64,000 bases of DNA, from contig BDDD01000078.1 of NCBI GenBank assembly GCA_001972305.1, positions 408,489-472,488 on the forward strand, in the 5' to 3' direction. Within the stretch, counting starts at the first letter, position 1. The number at the start of each line of letters is the position of its first letter. Shown here in pieces: positions 10,749-22,131 of the stretch. The notes below the pieces were generated by a model, which had not been told where the DNA came from, searched no databases, and saw only the letters and a program-made list of their open reading frames with translations. Both the position numbers and the translations under genes were made by a program. The stretch comes from Cephalotus follicularis (Eukaryota; Streptophyta; Magnoliopsida; Oxalidales; Cephalotaceae).

Positions 10749-12179
10749 ATGAAAGGTCATCGTGGAGGAACTACTAGAAGAGCGAAAGGTGGGCTGTCAA
10801 CCAGGCGCACCAGAGCTAGTAGGGGTGTTGAGGAACCGGACAGAGGTAATGTGACACCAGATTTGGAGTTTGTTGCACCCTTTCAAGACGGGCCAAGGGA
10901 TTTCCTATGTGATACGTATGCCACTATGGTCCAAATGAATGAGATCTGGCAGCACCAAGTGGCTGCATTAGGTCAAGCCACAGCTGCTAGAACAGTTGGA
11001 CGTGCAAAAGCACCGGGGAGACCAGTTGATCGTTCTGTATCCTGGGAGGATCCTTTAATTAGGTTCTTGAAGCTAAATCCTCTAGATTTTATGGGAGATT
11101 CTGATGTTGTTGTCTCTGGGAGATGGTTGATGCAGATGCACAATATCTTCAGGTTCTTGGAGTGTTTAGACTTACATAAAGTTTTTTTTTCTATTTATAT
11201 GCTATAGGGTGAGGCAGAGCATTGGTGGAGGATGGTTAATTCTTCTTGGGAGGAATCAGGGATAGTGAGGTCTTGGGACTTGTTTGTTACAAAGTTCAAC
11301 GAGAAATATTTTTCAGAGACTGAGGTTGACAAAAAGGAGGCCGAGTTCCCTGTCTAGTGGAAGGCAGCATGACTGTGCTCCAGTATGAAGCCAAGTTCAT
11401 TGAATTGGCAAGGATTGCTCCTCACATAGTTAGCACAGAAGCAAGGAAAGCCAAAAAGTTCCTTGGTGGTCTTAGACTAGATATCATATAGAAGTTAGTG
11501 CCACTACGGTTGAGGTCTTTCTTTTAGTTGGCTAGCAGAGCCAGAGAGCTTGAGTGTGTGGTTGAAGAACTGCGCAACTTGAGGATTCAGGTTGGTAACA
11601 GTAGACTTGCTTCTTTAGATTGGCAGTTAGTGAGGAGTTCTGGGAGTAGTAACAAGTCCCAGAGATTAGGGAACAACAGCCCGAGTTAGAGTGTCTGGCC
11701 TCAAAGTATTAGTAGACCACCCAGTTTTTTCAAGACATAGGGGGCAATGTCGAGGTTCACAACAGAGGTGTAGAGGGCAAAGATCCCAGCCGAGGAACTA
11801 GGGGACACATAAAGGTCGATCTAGACTTTCCAATGGTGGTAGTTAGACTTCTTTTGATCCATGCGTGCGTTGTCAATGCACTAACCATACATCTGCTATT
11901 CGTTGGTGGAAGGTCGGTAAGTGCACGGTTTGTGAAGTTTCAGATCACATGGCTAATGAGTGTCTTTGTGATAGGTTTGGTATGGGGAATTAGCAAGGTC
12001 AGAGTATGAGTTGATTTCAGGGAGGTTGTCAGCTGAACCAAAGTATCAGTTATTAGCAGGGCCGTGGTTTTGGACAACAGTATCAAGGTTGTACTAGTAC
12101 CAGTTCACCTTCAGTCGTAAGAGGAGATCGTGGTAAGCAGCCTATGGTATTGGCACCTATAGTGCAAGGTAGAGTTTAT
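10749..12179 (+). pseudogene. E1 gag (broken)
   Basis: The capsid gene of family E starts MKGHRGGTTRRAKGG at 10749, just after a 'cttatataag' leader end shared with E2. A basic N-terminus leads to the gag core: DPLIRFLKLNPLDFMGD, a stop after FSIYML, then GEAEHWWRMVNSSWEE, which is typical of retrotransposon gag. A frameshift near 11350 moves the frame to SMTVLQYEAKFIELARIAP. Many stops follow. A zinc knuckle is still readable near 11920 (CTVCEVSDHMANEC), preceded by a degraded one (CVRCQCTNH). Non-functional. Confidence 0.82.
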
Positions 12180-12857
12180 TCTATGGACCAGAGAGCTACA
12201 ACGGAATCCGCTTCAGTTATAGGAGGTACTATTTGTATCTCTCGGCATATAGCTTAGACACTTATAGATCCGGGTTCATCGCACTCATACATTGAATTGC
12301 ATTTTCTAAGCTATATTGGTCAGGAACTCGAATCGTTACCTTTTCTTATGGAAGTTAGCACGATAGTAGGAGAGCCTATTTATTTAGAATGGGTGTGTAA
12401 GTTTTGTTCCATAGAAATCACCGACCGTGTCTTTATAACGGATCTAATAATATTGCCAATGGATGAGTTGGATGTGATCCTAGGAATGGATTGGTTAGTG
12501 GCACACTATGCTCAAGTGGATTGTTACGGGAAGGTCGTGACCTGCAGTACGTCGAGGCAGTCTCGGTTTCAGTTTATTGGGACCTTACAGTACAGCCAGT
12601 TTAGATGATCTCAACCATTCATGCTGACATCCTTATGAGATAGTGTTGCAGTGGTTACCTAGCACATGTGACAGACGGTAGGGGATGGGTACAAAGGTTG
12701 GAGGATGTCCCAGTTGCTGGTGAGTATCTGGATGTGTTTCCAGAGGATTTGGCATCCTTACCTCCAGAGAGGGATATAAAGTTCGCTATTGATCTCCTGT
12801 CAGGGACAGCACCGATATCGAGAGCTCCATATCGTATGGCACCCCCAGAGTTGAAAG
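12180..12857 (+). pseudogene. E1 protease and start of RT, truncated
   Basis: The aspartic protease site is LIDPGSSHSYIE near 12270, preceded by a stop. The protease body then reads on in the same frame to [19 protein letters not shown] and VDCYG, ending by 12607. After another break, the RT linker reads YLDVFPEDLASLPPERD and [15 protein letters not shown]. It stops there: the next bases are the E-type LTR (tgtaagccc). RT, RNase H and integrase, roughly 3 kb, are absent. Confidence 0.82.
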
Positions 12858-13051
12858 TGTAAGCCCAGACCTTTTATATGTACGAAATTGTATGTGTTTA
12901 CATATGGTATTCTTCAATATTGTATTGATGGATGGCATGGATTGTATATCATATGTACTATTTTCCACTGCTATGGCTGTTTTTGGGCAGTGGAGGTTCA
13001 GTAGAACCTGATCGTAGCTTGTATGATATTCGCCCAAAGGGAGCCTATTTC

Positions 13052-13059
13052 TATATATA
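13052..13059 (+). promoter_or_regulatory. Candidate TATA box of the E LTR
   Basis: CTATATATAGGCGG, about 195 bp into the LTR, is a good plant TATA context. If it is real, the palindrome array of this family is downstream of it, unlike the other families. Confidence 0.45.
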
Positions 13060-13589
13060 GGCGGTTTAGTTCTTTCTATTGTCATTCTCATTTCTCATTC
13101 CTTTTAGAGAGAGTGTGAGATTGGGAGAGAAAGTGGGCGAAATCAAGCAAATAATGTGTCTCTGGGATCGTGGCAACGTATAGAACCTGAAGGGAGAAAC
13201 AGTTTAGGGATCCAAACAACATATTCTCCATTTGCAGCCCATTTTAGATTGGTTCTACATATTCCCTGATCTCTTATTGTGATGGATTTGAAAGGTTTTT
13301 ATGGCTATGGATTGATGGATATATGGTAGATGGATAGTTTTAGGGCGTTGGGTACGGTTAATAATGGATTGAAATGGAAATTTGAGAGAAATTTGAGAAT
13401 TGGGACTTTTTACCCAAATTCTATTTTCTCTCAATCTATGGGTCATGGGAATGGATTTAAATGGTTTCAAAGCTATTTTTTGAGTTTTAAACAATGTTTT
13501 GAACTTATATCTTCATTTGAATCAAATTTTAAATGGTTTAAATGGGTTTTGATCGGAGTTTTGCAATGTTGATAGTGTTTTCAGCAGCC

Positions 13590-13868
13590 TAGGGCGTTGA
13601 TGTGTTCTTCACGCGCGTCGACGTGTTCTTCATCGCCCAGAGCGTCGATGCCCTATGTATCCTTTGAGTTTGTGTGCCAATCATTGCGACACGTTAACGC
13701 GATAAAGGAAAATGGACATAAGGATTGACACTTTCGGCTTAAGCGTCGACTCCTTATGTATTGTGAGCAGTTGACGCTTAGTTGCACGCGTTGACTCTTA
13801 AGGCACAATGCCTTAACCGTCGACGCCTAGCCCAAAACGTCGAAGGCTAAGTATTAAGGCGTTGACGC
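13590..13868. repeat. AGCGTCGACGCT palindrome array in the E LTR, 11 sites
   Basis: Core hexamers start at 13596, 13617, 13644, 13693, 13724, 13744, 13770, 13790, 13819, 13839 and 13861. Gaps are 21, 27, 49, 31, 20, 26, 20, 29, 20 and 22 bp. Confidence 0.85.
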
Positions 13869-15293
13869 CTAAAACCCCTGTTTTAACCAAACTTAATTGT
13901 TTTAATTCCAAATGGTTTTCTTTTCAAATGGATCCGTAGGGGGCCTCCCTAAGGCTTGGTAACCTATATGAATCTTCTTTAAACACCTTTTGATCTTCAA
14001 ATTAAATTTCGAATAAATTTTTAAAGAAAGTTTTGTCGAAAAGTGGTTTAATACAAATGGTTTTAAAACGTCGTCAGGATATCTCAATTATGATATCTGG
14101 ACGTGAATATCCTAATTAGACTTCCTCTCCATTGTTTTCAAACTCCGTTAGGGACCAATAAATGGAAAATGGTTTTGGAAATGCTTATGGTAATCGAAAT
14201 GGAAATATGGTTATGGAAAATGGTTTTTACGGATGGATCCTATGTGATCCTTCATGGTTAGGTCCCTATGTTTTAAATGAAAATATGGTTATGGGCTATG
14301 GGTATGCACCGCTATAATTGATGGATTGTTATGGATGAGACCTTATGGGATAACCCATTCATAATCTTCATTTTCATCATGAAGAATTATAGATGTAGGC
14401 CACATATTATGGTTATGGAATCCTCCCTTATTGGGTGACTTGAGTAATCACCGCATTATGGATGGATATGGTATGGTATGGTTACACACATGTCTTATCT
14501 CGCAGAGATCTCCATTATGGTATGGGCTAGTATCCTCGGGACTAGCATTATTGTTTGGTATGGATTATGTGGCCGGAGTTATCATATGCTCCACATGGCT
14601 ATGGCACCGAGTGTGTATAGAGAGTGGGGGTACTATCTCAGGCCGGAGTGGCAGAGAATTGCTTGACCCTATGGATTGATTGTCCCCATGGTTGGTTATG
14701 GATTTTTTATGGAGTATATGCAGGCCTGTGGCCTTTGATGTGTGTAGGACTAGCTAAGTATACCACCGCTTAGGGACGGTTGATACACTAAAGCTATCCA
14801 CAATTGGCATTCATGCATATAACATGTCATGCATATATATATGTTATATCTGCTGCATTCATGGCATATAGTATAGCCTACACAACCTTTGGTTGTTGAC
14901 CCATTCTCATAATGGCTCAGGTTTAGGTCCAGGTTCAGGTGGTGCACCGTAGTGAAGCGGCCCGAGGCGGATCGGGCTTGCAGGCAGACCTTGGTCAAAG
15001 GTACCGTTGGATTTCGTTTTCTACCTTGTATATAAGAGTGGATGTATAAGAGATATTTGTATTTCAGCTTTTGACCTGTCGGCTTGTGGCAGTGCTTAAG
15101 ATGTGTATGTATTGATGTGATGGATATGGATAGGCTTGTCTTTTTACAGTGATGTTTATCTTCTGCAAACTTATGGTATTTAAAATTTTAAATTTATAGC
15201 ACCTTTTGGAGTATGATATGTATGGATTTATTGAATGGATGGAATATTATGTGTCGGGTCGTAGGGCTTTCCCCGACGGTTCAGGGCGTGATA

Positions 15294-15729
15294 GTTATGT
15301 ATCAAATCCCCCGCTATGCTGGATACGCCAGGATAGGGTGCTTGGCTAGTGGAATTGAGAATGATTGGTTGGATAAAGTGCTATTTGGGGTTAATTGGAG
15401 TTGCGGGAATGATAAGTGCTATATTCAGTTCTTGGAATTGACTGATGTTGATAGTTTGTTGGCTGCTATATCTGTTTTGGAATTATGGTTATAAATTGGA
15501 TAGTTGACTTTTGTCTCTTATAGAAGGTAGATATGGAAGGAAAAAGGAGGGGAGCTGCCAAGGGTAGGCAATCAACCTATTCTTATGGTTTTATAGTATG
15601 GGTTGTTGGTACGGTGGTTACAGAATGGTATAGCTAAGTGTACGGTCTGTGGTTAACTACTTATATATGCTGGTATGGGACATTGTATATGCTAGTTAAC
15701 CTCGTAAATCGTTATGGAAGGGATCATTA
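15294..15729 (+). pseudogene. E2 leader and collapsed gag
   Basis: A second family-E internal region starts directly after the shared LTR. The PBS is degraded (ATGTATCAAATC). The leader matches E1 in 'ggatacgccaggatagg' and ends '..cttatagaaggtag' before gag, which starts MEGKRRGAAKGRQST at 15533. Most of the gag core is deleted: about 20 codons later comes only a zinc-knuckle trace (aagtgtacggtctgtgg, AKCTVCG-like), then a stop. It is interrupted at 15729 by element B, with TSD CATTA at 15725-15729. Confidence 0.72.
15725..15729. repeat. Target-site duplication of element B (CATTA), left copy
   Basis: CATTA precedes TGTAATAACC at 15730, and CATTA follows GTGTGACA at 22132-22136. The match is perfect. 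Confidence 0.92.
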
Positions 15730-15876
15730 TGTAATAACCGCAAATTCAATTCGTGTACATTGTAATATTGATGAATAAAATGTGCACTTACTTGAATTTA
15801 ATGTCCAATTATTATACGATTGTGGTTGTTAGTTTATTTGAGCATATGGACCTAAAATAACCAAAACAGCCATCGA

Positions 15877-15955
15877 CAGCCGACTGTCACAGGGGAACAG
15901 TCGACTGCCTGATACGTGATGTGATAGTCGACTGCCTGCTGAAGACAGTCGACAG
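15877..15955. repeat. CAGTCGACTG palindrome array, element B 5' LTR
   Basis: 10-mers start at 15877 (cagccgactg), 15898 (perfect), 15925 (tagtcgactg) and 15946 (cagtcgacag). Gaps are 21, 27 and 21 bp. It lies upstream of the TATA-like element at 16209. Confidence 0.87.
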
Positions 15956-16208
15956 GAACGGTACAGAACAGGTGTCTGTGCATGCCTGTGAGACTGAATC
16001 AAAAGGCATTGCATGGGGACAGGTGTTAGGCAAAGTCACTAGCTGCCAGAGCATGCAAAAAGGAATGCTTGCATGTTCTCTGCAGACCTGCGACCTGCAA
16101 ACTGAAATGGAAAGAGAGAAAGGTGAGAAAGAGGAGTGCATGTGAGAAAGAGAAGGAATGAGAGAAAACTGAGTAATGGAGCCTGGCGAATTCTAAAGCT
16201 CCCAGACC

Positions 16209-16216
16209 TTTATATC
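16209..16216 (+). promoter_or_regulatory. Candidate TATA box of the B 5' LTR
   Basis: CCTTTATATCAGCTG recurs at the same place in A and C (CTTATATCAG in C). The conservation across copies suggests the core promoter; transcription start is not determined. Confidence 0.45.
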
Positions 16217-16988
16217 AGCTGTCCATGAGCTGACTGTGTGTTAGAAAAACACTGAGAGAAGAGTTGGATTGCTGCAGAATTGTTGGCAAGTGCATGCATG
16301 TTGAAGGCTTAGAGTGAAAAGGCGGACTTGGAAGCTTTGTATTTCACCTTGAAAGTTTCCAAATTCGAGCTTCCTGTTGATGTAGTAACTGTTAATGATG
16401 TAACTAGGAGGGTTAGATGTATATACTGACTAAACATGTATACACCTTCTGTAACATGCAAACATGGTAATTACTAGAAGTATAAGTGGATAATGGAGAA
16501 AAGTTATTGATAGCTTATATATTGGCATACTTAAATGATATTTTAAATATAAACTGTCATACATGTTGCATCCATATATTCCTTAGCATGCATTATCTTC
16601 CTACTTAACCAAGTGAGGACAACGGCTAACCCCTACAATTTCAGATTAAGCAAGGACGATCAGAGATTGTTGCTGAAGCTTTTGTAGAGAGCTTCTTTCT
16701 ATCTTAAGGTTGTTATTTTGTTGATGATGTACTGTATTGTAATGAACGGTTCATACCCCGTTACTGCTCTACTTCCTTATGTAAGGATAATTATTTTGGC
16801 TTGCACCTGCACGTAGTATGGGCTACGTGCTGATGACTTATGTTCTATATTCCGGCTTACTGAATGCTTCCGCATATTATTTTTTATGAGTTGTTGAATG
16901 GAATGCTGGAATATTATGTTTTATTTTCTGATATCACCATATATGCTTGTGCTTAATTGGACATGGTAAGGCGGGGTGTGACAAAGCA

Positions 16989-17000
16989 TGGTATTAGAGC
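16989..17000 (+). other. Primer-binding site of element B
   Basis: TGGTATTAGAGC is the initiator-Met PBS with one C-to-T change, five bases after the LTR. Confidence 0.85.
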
Positions 17001-17088
17001 ATATTCCATATATGCTAGCTGGGATAAGTTTCTCGGAAATTAAGTGAGTTGTTTCCTAATGATTATGTCATTCCATATAGGAAACCGA

Positions 17089-17700
17089 ATGGACCTACGG
17101 AGAGGAAGAAGGGGAAGGCGTAGAGCCGACGAAGGTGTCAATGCACCGCCAGTACCTGGAAATGATCCAGCAGTGAATGAAGGAGTGAATGTTCCCCCAG
17201 CGCATGACGAGAGGAGTAACTTTGACCGCATGGCTGACCTCCTTCAACAGCAGATTCAAACCAATGCGGCGAATATGGAACGGATAACCGATTTTATTCG
17301 ACAACAGATGATTGCTAGCGCAGCTCACATGGAGGAAATGCAGTGATTGTATGTTCTAGCGCAACAGGTTAGACAACCTTCTGGACGGTCTAGGCGATCT
17401 TCTAGACAGCCTCGACAGACTGCTACTCAAGATACATCTCGTTCAAGGACTCCTATCCGAAGTGGTCGCCCGAATTCTGGAGGATGTAATTTTTGTGGTC
17501 TTCCAAATCATAAGGAAACTAAGTGCTAGAAGAAGACAGGAAAGTGCCTGAGATGTGGTTCATCTGATCATTGCGTGAATGAGTGTCCCATTGTGAAAGC
17601 TCAACCGAGTAATGATGGAGCTGATGGAAGTGGCGCGGCTGCTCAACTGCGAGGAGATGCCGGCAAAAGAATCATGCAAGGTAAAGTTATACTCATCTAA
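17089..17700 (+). pseudogene. Element B gag, internally deleted
   Basis: It starts MDLRRGRRGRRRADEG at 17089; an in-frame ATG at 17044 lies upstream. It is close to the A and C starts and has the coiled region FDRMADLLQQQIQTNAANME. After a stop at EEMQ the capsid core (the RQNP..GE and WW region) is missing, and sequence resumes in the basic linker. Zinc knuckles follow: CNFCGLPNHKETKC, a stop, then CLRCGSSDHCVNEC. The frame then decays towards the protease. Without capsid it could not form particles. Confidence 0.83.
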
Positions 17701-17957
17701 AGAAGATATAACTAATATGAAGTTACAGTTGCTCGTGTATCGATTGACCCTATAGCCACATACTCATTCATTGCATTATGTTCTGTACGACTTGCATTAC
17801 ATTACGGTTTGTGTACATATGTATTTGGAGGCGAATGCTCCAACTAGTGATTGCTTGCTGACCGATGCGATAATAGATAATAGTGCGATCCCGATAGTGG
17901 GAGTTCAGCATGGAACGATGATCTGGGACTGCTCCTATATCCAGAGCACCGTATCGA
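17701..17957 (+). pseudogene. Element B protease/linker remnant
   Basis: A weak trace of the protease active-site region (IDPIATYSFIA near 17740) is followed by sequence that does not match the family. RT then begins at 'ccagagcaccgtatcgaatg'. The stretch between active site and RT found in A and C is lost, so no working protease could be made. Confidence 0.6.
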
Positions 17958-20711
17958 ATGGCTCCTGTCAAACTGAAGGAGTTGAAAGTTCAATTGCAGG
18001 ATTATTTTGACAAGGGCTTTATCAGACCGAGTGTATCACCGTGGGGAGCACCGGTTCTGTTTGTGAAGAAGAAGGATGGATCGATGCGGCTATGCATCGA
18101 CTACAGGCTGCTAAATCAGGTGACTGTGAAGAACAAGTATCCCCTGCCACATATTGAGGAGTTGTTGAACCAATTTCAAGGATCATTTGTATTCTCCAAA
18201 CTTGACCTAGGAACAGGCTATCATCAGTTGAGGATCCGACAAGGTGATGTGGAGAAGACCGCATTTCGAACCAGATATGGGCACTACGAATTTCTGATAC
18301 TACCGTTTGGTTTGACAAATGCTCATGCAGCCTTCATGTGTCTGATGAACAAAGTGTTCCAACCTTACCTGGACCAGTTTGTCGTTATATTCTTAGATGA
18401 CATCCTGATCTACTCAAAGAGCATTGAGGAACACATGCAGCACTTGAGGATTGTATCGCAGACACTACGGAAGGAACAGCTATACGCCAAATTCAGCAAG
18501 TGTGAATTTTGGCTAGATCATGTGACTTTCCTAGGTCATATAGTGTCTAGTGAAGGATTGTCAGTGGATCATTCAAAGGTAGAGAGTATTGTTGAATGGC
18601 CCCAACTAAGGAACGTTACAGAGGTTCGTAGTTTTTTGGGATTGGCTGGCTATTATTGGAGATTCATCAAGGGGTTTTCGAAGCTTGCTACACCTTTGAC
18701 ACAGTTGACTCAAAAGAAGTCCAGCTTTGTGTGGGATGATTCTTGTGAGGAAAGTTTCCAAGAGTTGAAGAGTCAGTTGGTTTCGGCTCCAGTGCTGGCA
18801 TTACCGGAGGGTAATGAGGGTTCCACTGTTTATACTGATCCTTCTCGGAAAGGATTGGGATGCGTTCTTATGCAACATGGTAGGGTGATTGCATCCGCAT
18901 CAAGGAAGTTAAAGCCGTACGAGGAAAATTATCCCGTACACGATCTTAAGTTGGCAGCCATTGTGTTTGCTTTGCAGAAATGGAGGCACTACCTCTATGG
19001 TGCTCAGTTTGAGATCTTTACTGACCATAAGAGTTTAAAATATTTGTTTTCCCAGAAGGAGCTCAACATGAGACAGAGACGATGGGTGGAATTCTTTAAT
19101 GACTACAATTGCAATATTCAATACCACCCAGGAAAGGCGAATGTAGTGGCTGATGCGCTGAGTCGCAAGGCAATGATTGCTGGAGCAATGGTTTCACAGT
19201 GGAAGCTATTGGATGAATTCAAGAGATGGAATCCGTTCATGGTTTCCCAAGGAGTTATCGTGGCAAGTCTGAGAGCACAACCGGAACTTCTGGAGCGTAT
19301 TCTGACTGCTCAATATAGTGATTCGGAATTATGGAGTATTCGTGAGAACCTAGACACCGACTCTGAGTTCTCCATTCATACTGATGGCATATTGAGGTTC
19401 CGAGGGAGGATATGTGTTCCGAATGACGAGGGCATCAAGAATGAGCTACTGCAACAAGCTCACAAGTCAAGATACATTGTTCACCCTAGAAGTTCCAAGA
19501 TGTGGCACGACCTGAAAAAGAACTACTGGTGGAGTGGTATGAAAAGAGAGATTGTTGAATATGTAGCAAGATGTTTGACCTGTCAGAGAGTGAAGGCTGA
19601 ACATCAGAAACCTACGGTACTGCTATAATCGTTACCAGTGGTTGAATGGAAATGGGAACACGTGACCATGGACGTCGTATCAGGATTGCCAAGGTCACGA
19701 AATCAGCATGAAGCAGTGTGGGTAGTAGTGGACAGACTCACTAAGTCTACTCACTTTCTTCCGATGAACATGACATATTATATCGAGAAGCTTGATCGAT
19801 TGTATATCCGGGAGATAGTGAGATTACATGGGGTGCCGGTCAGTATTGTCTGCGACCGAGATGCTACATTTACTTCGAGGTTCTGGAAGAAGTTCCAAAC
19901 AGCTATGGGAACAACCTTGAACTTTAGCACTGCATTCCACCCACAGACTGACGGACTGTCCGAGCATACTATTCAGACTCTGGAGCATATGCTACGGGCT
20001 TGCATGATTGATTTTGCTGGGAGTTGCGAGGATCATCTGGCACTGATTGAGTTCTCCTACAACAACAGTTTCCACACCAGCATTGGAATGGCTCCCTATG
20101 AAGCCTTGTATGGGAGAAAATGCAGATCACCTATTTGCTGGGACGAGGTACGTGAGAGACAAGTGCTTGGCCCTGACTTGGTACAAGAAACCACCGATAA
20201 AGTGGTGATGATCAAGAAGAGATTGCTAGCTGCACAAAGTCGGCAGAAGAGTTACGTCGATAACAAGATGAGGAAGCTAGAATTCGAGAAGGGGGATCAT
20301 GTTTTCTTGAAGATCTCACCTTCGAAAGGGATACACCGTTTTGGCCTGAAGGGGAAGTTGGCTCCAAGATATATTGGACCTTACGAGATACTGGAGAGAG
20401 TGGGGGAGGTAGCATATCAGATTGCTCCACCGCCTAGTTTATCGGATGTGCATAACGTATTTCATGTCTCCATGCTACGAAAATATGTTCCTGACCCATC
20501 TCACATTTTAAGCTACGACCCTGGATTCCTCAGTCCTAGAATGACATATGAGGAAAGGCCGACAAGGATAGCGGATCGAATGGAAAAGGTTCTAAGGAAC
20601 AAGACCATCCCTTTGGTAAAAGTGCTATGGCGTTTTCCCGGAGCAGAGGAAGCTACGTGGGAGCGCGAGCACGAAATGAGAGAGACATTTCCCCACTTGT
20701 TCGGAATGTAA
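17958..20711 (+). pseudogene. Element B RT-RNase H-integrase-chromodomain, one internal stop
   Basis: This long pol reading frame is open from [14 protein letters not shown] to a single TAA at 19626-19628, then open again to TAA 20709-20711. RT motifs are [27 protein letters not shown] and [11 protein letters not shown]. RNase H has [13 protein letters not shown], with P for the usual A beside the Asp, and [10 protein letters not shown]. The integrase zinc region ends CLTCQ. The core has VTMDVVSGLP, VCDRDATF and, 36 residues later, the Glu of GLSEHTIQTL. The tail reads VKVLWRFPGAEEATWERE and ends FPHLFGM. The stop fits CAA to TAA (relatives read [14 protein letters not shown]). It lacks its own gag-protease start. 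Confidence 0.9.
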
Positions 20712-20739
20712 TGGCTAAATTCGAGGACGAATTTTCTTT

Positions 20740-20752
20740 AAGGAGGGGGGAA
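20740..20752 (+). other. Polypurine tract of element B
   Basis: AAGGAGGGGGGAA lies immediately before the 3' LTR. It is identical to the tract in A and C. Confidence 0.9.
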
Positions 20753-22131
20753 TGTAATAACCGCAAATTCAATTCGTGTACATTGTAATATTGATGAATA
20801 AAATGTGCACTTACTTGAATGTAATGTGCAATTATTATACGGTTGTGGTTGTTAGTTTATTTGAGCATATGGACCTAAAATAACAAAAACAGCCATTGAC
20901 AGCCGACTGTCACAGGGGAACAGTCGACTGCCTGCTAAAGACAATCGACTGGAACGGTACAGAATAGGTGTCTGTGCATGCCTGTGAGACTGAATCAAAA
21001 GGCTTTGCATGAGGGACAGGTGTTAGGCGAAGTCACCAGCTGCTAGATCATGCAAAAAGGAATGCTTGCATGTTCTCTGCAGACCTGCAACCTGCAAACT
21101 GAAATGGAAAGAGAGAAAGCTGAGAAAGAGGAGTGCATGTGAGTGAGAGAAGGAATGAGAGAAAACTGAGTAATGGAGCCTGGCAAATTCTAAAGCTCCT
21201 AGACCTTTATATCAGCTGTCCATGAGTTGACTGTGTGTTAGATAAACACTGAGAGAAGAGGAGGATTGCTGCAGAATTGTTGGCAAGTGGATTCATGTTG
21301 AAGGCTTAGAGTGCAAAGGGGGACTTGGAAGCTTTGGATTTCTCCTGGTAAGTTTCCAAATTCGAGCTTCCTGTTGATGTAGTAACAATTAATGATGCAA
21401 CTAGGAGGGTTAGATGTCTTCTGTTAACATGGTTTAAGGTTAACAAATTCTAGAATTGAATTGGAATGGTAATGTAAGGGAGTAAGAACTTGGACATGAA
21501 GCATAAAGAATTGTTGATAAGCCTATGATTCGTTTAGGGTTGTTGTTATAGTTGTCTCTAAGTATGTATATACTGACTAAACATGTATACACCTTCTGTA
21601 ACATGCAAACATGGTAATTACTAGAAGTATAAGTGGATAATGGAGAAAAGTTATTGATAAGCTTATATATTGGCATACTTAAATGATATTTTAAATATAA
21701 ACTGTCATACATGTTGCATCCATATATTCCTTAGCATGCATTATCTTCCTACTTAGCCAAGTGAGGACAACGGATAACCCCTATAATTTCAGATTAAGCA
21801 AGGACGATCAGAGATTGCTGCTGAAGCTTTTGGAGAGAGCTTCTTTCTATCTTAAGGTTGTTATTTTGTTGATGATGTACTGTATTGTAATGAATGGTTC
21901 ATACCCCGTTACTGTTGTACTTCCTTATGTAAGGATAATTATTTTGGCTTGTACCTGCACGTAGTATGGGCTGCGTGCGGATGACTCATGTTCTATATTC
22001 TGGCTTACTGAATGCTTCCGCATATTACTTTTTATGAGTTGTTGAATGGAATGCTGGAATATTATGTTTTATTTTCTGATATCACCATATATGCTTGTGC
22101 TTAATTGGACATGGTAAGGCGAGGTGTGACA
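20753..22131 (+). repeat. Element B 3' LTR
   Basis: A 1379-bp LTR, TGTAATAACC...GGTGTGACA. It has only three palindromes, at 20900, 20921 and 20942 (21-bp spacing), and keeps the 150-bp block (21418-21567) missing from the 5' copy. Confidence 0.92.
20900..20951. repeat. CAGTCGACTG palindrome array, element B 3' LTR
   Basis: 10-mers start at 20900 (cagccgactg), 20921 (perfect) and 20942 (caatcgactg), exactly 21 bp apart. Relative to the 5' LTR, one 27-bp unit is missing. Confidence 0.87.

Larger units (their letters stand above)
12858..15293 (+). repeat. E-family LTR shared by E1 and E2
   Basis: A 2.4-kb unit starts TGTAAGCCCAGACC and ends CAGGGCGTGATA (expected CA mutated to TA). It stands as 3' LTR to E1 and 5' LTR to E2, because a family-E leader and gag start follow it. 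There is no polypurine tract on its left side: the boundary falls inside the RT gene, so the 5' boundary may be a deletion junction. It is rich in TATGG/ATGGTT words (13260-13560, 14160-14500). No gene is supported in it. Confidence 0.78.
15730..16983 (+). repeat. Element B 5' LTR
   Basis: It starts TGTAATAACCGCAAATTC and ends GGCGGGGTGTGACA. At 1254 bp it is shorter than the 3' LTR because of the 150-bp deletion near 16420. Confidence 0.92.
15730..22131 (+). mobile_element. Ty3/gypsy chromovirus-type element B
   Basis: Same family as A and C, on the plus strand and inserted in E2. The LTRs are 15730-16983 and 20753-22131. The PBS, PPT and 5-bp TSD (CATTA) are all present. The internal region is shortened: the gag core, most of protease and the linker to RT are deleted, while RT to chromodomain is nearly open. 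The 5' LTR lacks 150 bp present in the 3' LTR (21418-21567), with ATGT at the deletion edge. It carries 27 extra bp in the palindrome array. Confidence 0.93.

Noticed and set aside
15213..15494. 93-codon ORF after the E LTR
   Set aside because: It spans the LTR end, PBS remnant and leader of E2, with no recognisable domain.
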